Shown: in pieces, positions 4,557 through 5,654 of the stretch
Layout of the letters: each line of letters begins with the position of its first letter
Position numbering within the stretch: position 1 is the stretch's first letter
Assembly: GCA_947505055.1 (NCBI GenBank)
Contig: CANNLO010000323.1
Span: forward strand, 1-5,654
Reading direction: 5' to 3'
Length of the DNA stretch: 5,654 bases
Origin: Methylococcaceae bacterium
GTDB taxonomy: Bacteria; Pseudomonadota; Gammaproteobacteria; Methylococcales; Methylomonadaceae
The notes under the pieces: generated by a model
Databases searched by the model: none
What the model saw: only the letters and a program-made list of their open reading frames with translations
Told to the model about the DNA's origin: nothing
Program-made: the position numbers and the translations under genes

Positions 4557-5044
4557 AAACTTCATTATATGAATTATCCGACAACTACTATCAAGCTTTG
4601 GATTTTTTAACCGATCCGGAAAATGATATAGATGACCAAACGCTACTAGACACCGTGGAGGGTTTAGACGGCGAGATTGACGACAAGATAACCGCCGTAG
4701 GCAAGTTTATTGTCAGCATAGAAAACCAAGCCGCCGGTATCACTGAGGCTGAAAAACGCATGAAATACAGACGGCAGGCGTTAGATAAAAAAGCGGATTG
4801 GTTAAGACTGTATTTATCAGCATCAATGCAAAAAATAGGCAAGACCAAAGTCACCGCACCAGACATTGCAGTATCACTCGCAAAGTTACCGGCATCGGTA
4901 AGAATTATTGATGAGTCACTAATCCCTAAAGAATTTTTTAGAACAAAAGTTATTCAAGAACCGAACAAGACCGCCATTAAAGATTCAGGTGGTTGCGCTG
5001 GCGTGGTCATTGTCACTGACGGATACCGTGTTTCCATTAAATAA
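4553..5044 (+). CDS. Siphovirus Gp157-family protein
   Basis: This encodes 163 residues, the usual length for the family. The N-terminal two-thirds are helical and probably coiled-coil, with the typical start SLYELSDNYYQALDFL, then EIDDKITAVGKFIVSIENQAAGITEAEKRM (41-70) and a Lys/Arg-rich stretch (KYRRQALDKKADWLRLYL, 71-88). The C-terminal third is beta-rich: IAVSLAKLPASVRIIDESLIPKEFFR (105-130), then NKTAIKDSGG and RVSIK at the end. Gp157 was described from Streptococcus thermophilus siphophages and has been linked to phage resistance when carried by the host. Its biochemical role is unsettled and a nuclease-inhibitor-like function is only a proposal. The ATG overlaps the previous stop by 4 nt, with GGA at 4543-4545 as ribosome binding site. 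It sits in its common setting near an SSB-like protein and recombinase. Confidence 0.88.
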   Translation: MKTSLYELSDNYYQALDFLTDPENDIDDQTLLDTVEGLDGEIDDKITAVGKFIVSIENQAAGITEAEKRMKYRRQALDKKADWLRLYLSASMQKIGKTKVTAPDIAVSLAKLPASVRIIDESLIPKEFFRTKVIQEPNKTAIKDSGGCAGVVIVTDGYRVSIK

Positions 5045-5064
5045 CCATAACCAAAGAGCAACTT

Positions 5065-5304
5065 ATGAGCAGAGACGACAAAAGCACATATTACGACGCT
5101 GGCGGCATTGAAACGCTGGACGTGATTAAAGCCAAACTAACCCCCGAACAATACAAGGGTTACTTACTAGGCAACGCCATTAAATATCAATGCCGCATGA
5201 TGCACAAAACACCTGACGCACCCATTCGTGATGCTGAAAAAGCGGCAAATTATAGCCGCTGGCTGGCTGATGCTTTAGTTGACAAAATACCTAACGTGCG
5301 TTGA
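5065..5304 (+). CDS. DUF3310-family small phage protein
   Basis: This encodes 79 residues. Family signatures are YYDAGGIETLDVIKAKLTPEQYKGYLLGNAIKYQCRMMHK (9-48) and DAEKAANYSRWLADALV (57-73): the GGIE-hydrophobic-I pattern, L-x-x-E/Q-x-x-GxxxGNxIKY, and a closing A-x-x-Y-x-x-W/L helix. DUF3310 proteins are short, helical and widespread in phages, where they are often labelled nucleotide-kinase-like without biochemical proof. AAGAG at 5054-5058 lies 6 nt before the ATG. It is separated from Gp157 by 20 bp, so it is probably in the same transcript. Confidence 0.85.
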   Translation: MSRDDKSTYYDAGGIETLDVIKAKLTPEQYKGYLLGNAIKYQCRMMHKTPDAPIRDAEKAANYSRWLADALVDKIPNVR

Positions 5305-5326
5305 ATTTTACCAGAAACTATAAATT

Positions 5327-5500
5327 ATGATTGAAACTAAACGCGACAAAATAGACATAAAGCTAAAGGAAATCACTGAATTAATCAGCGATTTAAAATT
5401 CAGAATAAACCCGCAATATGAAAATAGTATTGGGACAGAAAGCTACGAGCGCCGCCAGTGTGTTGAGGCGCTTGAGTTTTTGTTGAGTGAGTTAATGTGA
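5327..5500 (+). CDS. Hypothetical 57-residue helical protein
   Basis: The ATG at 5327 opens a frame to TGA 5498-5500. The product is highly charged and almost wholly helical by composition (KRDKIDIKLKEITELISDLKF at 5-25, then YERRQCVEALEFLLSELM at 40-57), likely a short helical hairpin or coiled coil. No family is recognised. The upstream sequence has no clear Shine-Dalgarno site (CCAGAAACTATAAATT). The stop overlaps the GTG start of the next gene by 4 nt, which argues for a real coupled gene. Small helical proteins of this kind fill gaps in phage early operons. Confidence 0.55.
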   Translation: MIETKRDKIDIKLKEITELISDLKFRINPQYENSIGTESYERRQCVEALEFLLSELM

Positions 5501-5654
5501 AAATTAAAGACAAAAATTTAAAAAAAATGGTCGATGTATATGACCCTGATTGCCAAAACCGAGAATGTTACTGGCCTAGAGAAGATCCAGGTATATACAC
5601 GCAAGGGCAAGGTTACAGGTTTAGATCTAACGGATGGTTATGCGGCACAAGGGA
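5497..5654 (+). CDS. Hypothetical protein, 3' end cut by the window edge
   Basis: A GTG start at 5497-5499 overlaps the previous TGA, and the frame stays open for 52 codons to the edge. GAGTGAG at 5485-5491 lies 5 nt upstream and is a usable ribosome binding site. The next ATG (5527) lacks one, so GTG is preferred. The visible part begins with a basic KIKDKNLKK segment and has cysteines at 19, 24 and 49 (DPDCQNREC ... WLCGTR) among aromatic and Gly residues, which could be the start of a metal-binding domain. No family can be named from the fragment. Confidence 0.5.
   Translation, partial: MKIKDKNLKKMVDVYDPDCQNRECYWPREDPGIYTQGQGYRFRSNGWLCGTR

Noticed and set aside
4591..4866. 91-codon minus-strand frame inside Gp157
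   Set aside because: It is Ser-rich low-complexity translation opposite a recognisable family protein.
1..5654. CRISPR array, tRNA, insertion sequence or attachment site
   Set aside because: No regularly spaced repeats, cloverleaf-like segment, transposase motif or terminal inverted repeats are visible on either strand.

Overview
The window looks like the early DNA-metabolism (recombination and replication) region of a tailed phage or prophage of a Gram-negative bacterium. The evidence is a run of tightly packed genes, all on the + strand, many joined by 1-14 bp start/stop overlaps. They belong to families known mainly from phage genomes: a Sak4-like RecA-fold ATPase, a DUF669 protein with an SSB-type acidic tail, a DEAD/DEAH-type SF2 helicase, Siphovirus Gp157 and DUF3310. 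Base composition is moderate to AT-leaning. A gammaproteobacterial host is plausible, but nothing here fixes the genus. No integrase, attachment site, structural gene, tRNA or CRISPR array is visible, so I cannot tell prophage from free phage.

Layout. Bases 5-27 hold an intrinsic terminator closing a gene outside the window. From 83 to 1085 lies a cluster of five small genes: a putative DNA-binding protein (83-493), an unknown protein overlapping it by 119 nt in another frame (375-569), a small membrane protein (566-766), a Cys-rich 50-residue protein (766-918) and a 56-residue protein with a faint ribosome-modulation-factor-like pattern (915-1085). From 1132 to 2530 lies the recombination pair: Sak4-like ATPase and DUF669/SSB-like protein, overlapping by 8 nt. 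A second intrinsic terminator (2553-2574) sits directly before the SF2 helicase (2594-4249), which carries a zinc-ribbon-like insert. The helicase overlaps a Cys-rich 106-residue protein (4236-4556), which overlaps Gp157 (4553-5044). DUF3310 (5065-5304), a 57-residue helical protein (5327-5500) and a gene cut by the window edge (5497 onward, GTG start) follow.

How the genes may work together (inference from families): the SSB-like protein coats single-stranded DNA and may recruit or stimulate the Sak4-like annealase through its DDIPF tail, while the helicase unwinds or remodels DNA. Gp157 and DUF3310 are frequent companions in such clusters but their functions are poorly defined. The window shows no nuclease, primase or replication initiator. 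I see no clearly new system. The points most worth a second look are the terminator between the SSB-like gene and the helicase (which also corrects the helicase start), the SSB-type tail on the DUF669 protein, and the large out-of-frame overlap near the left end with an A7 tract and a perfect inverted repeat.
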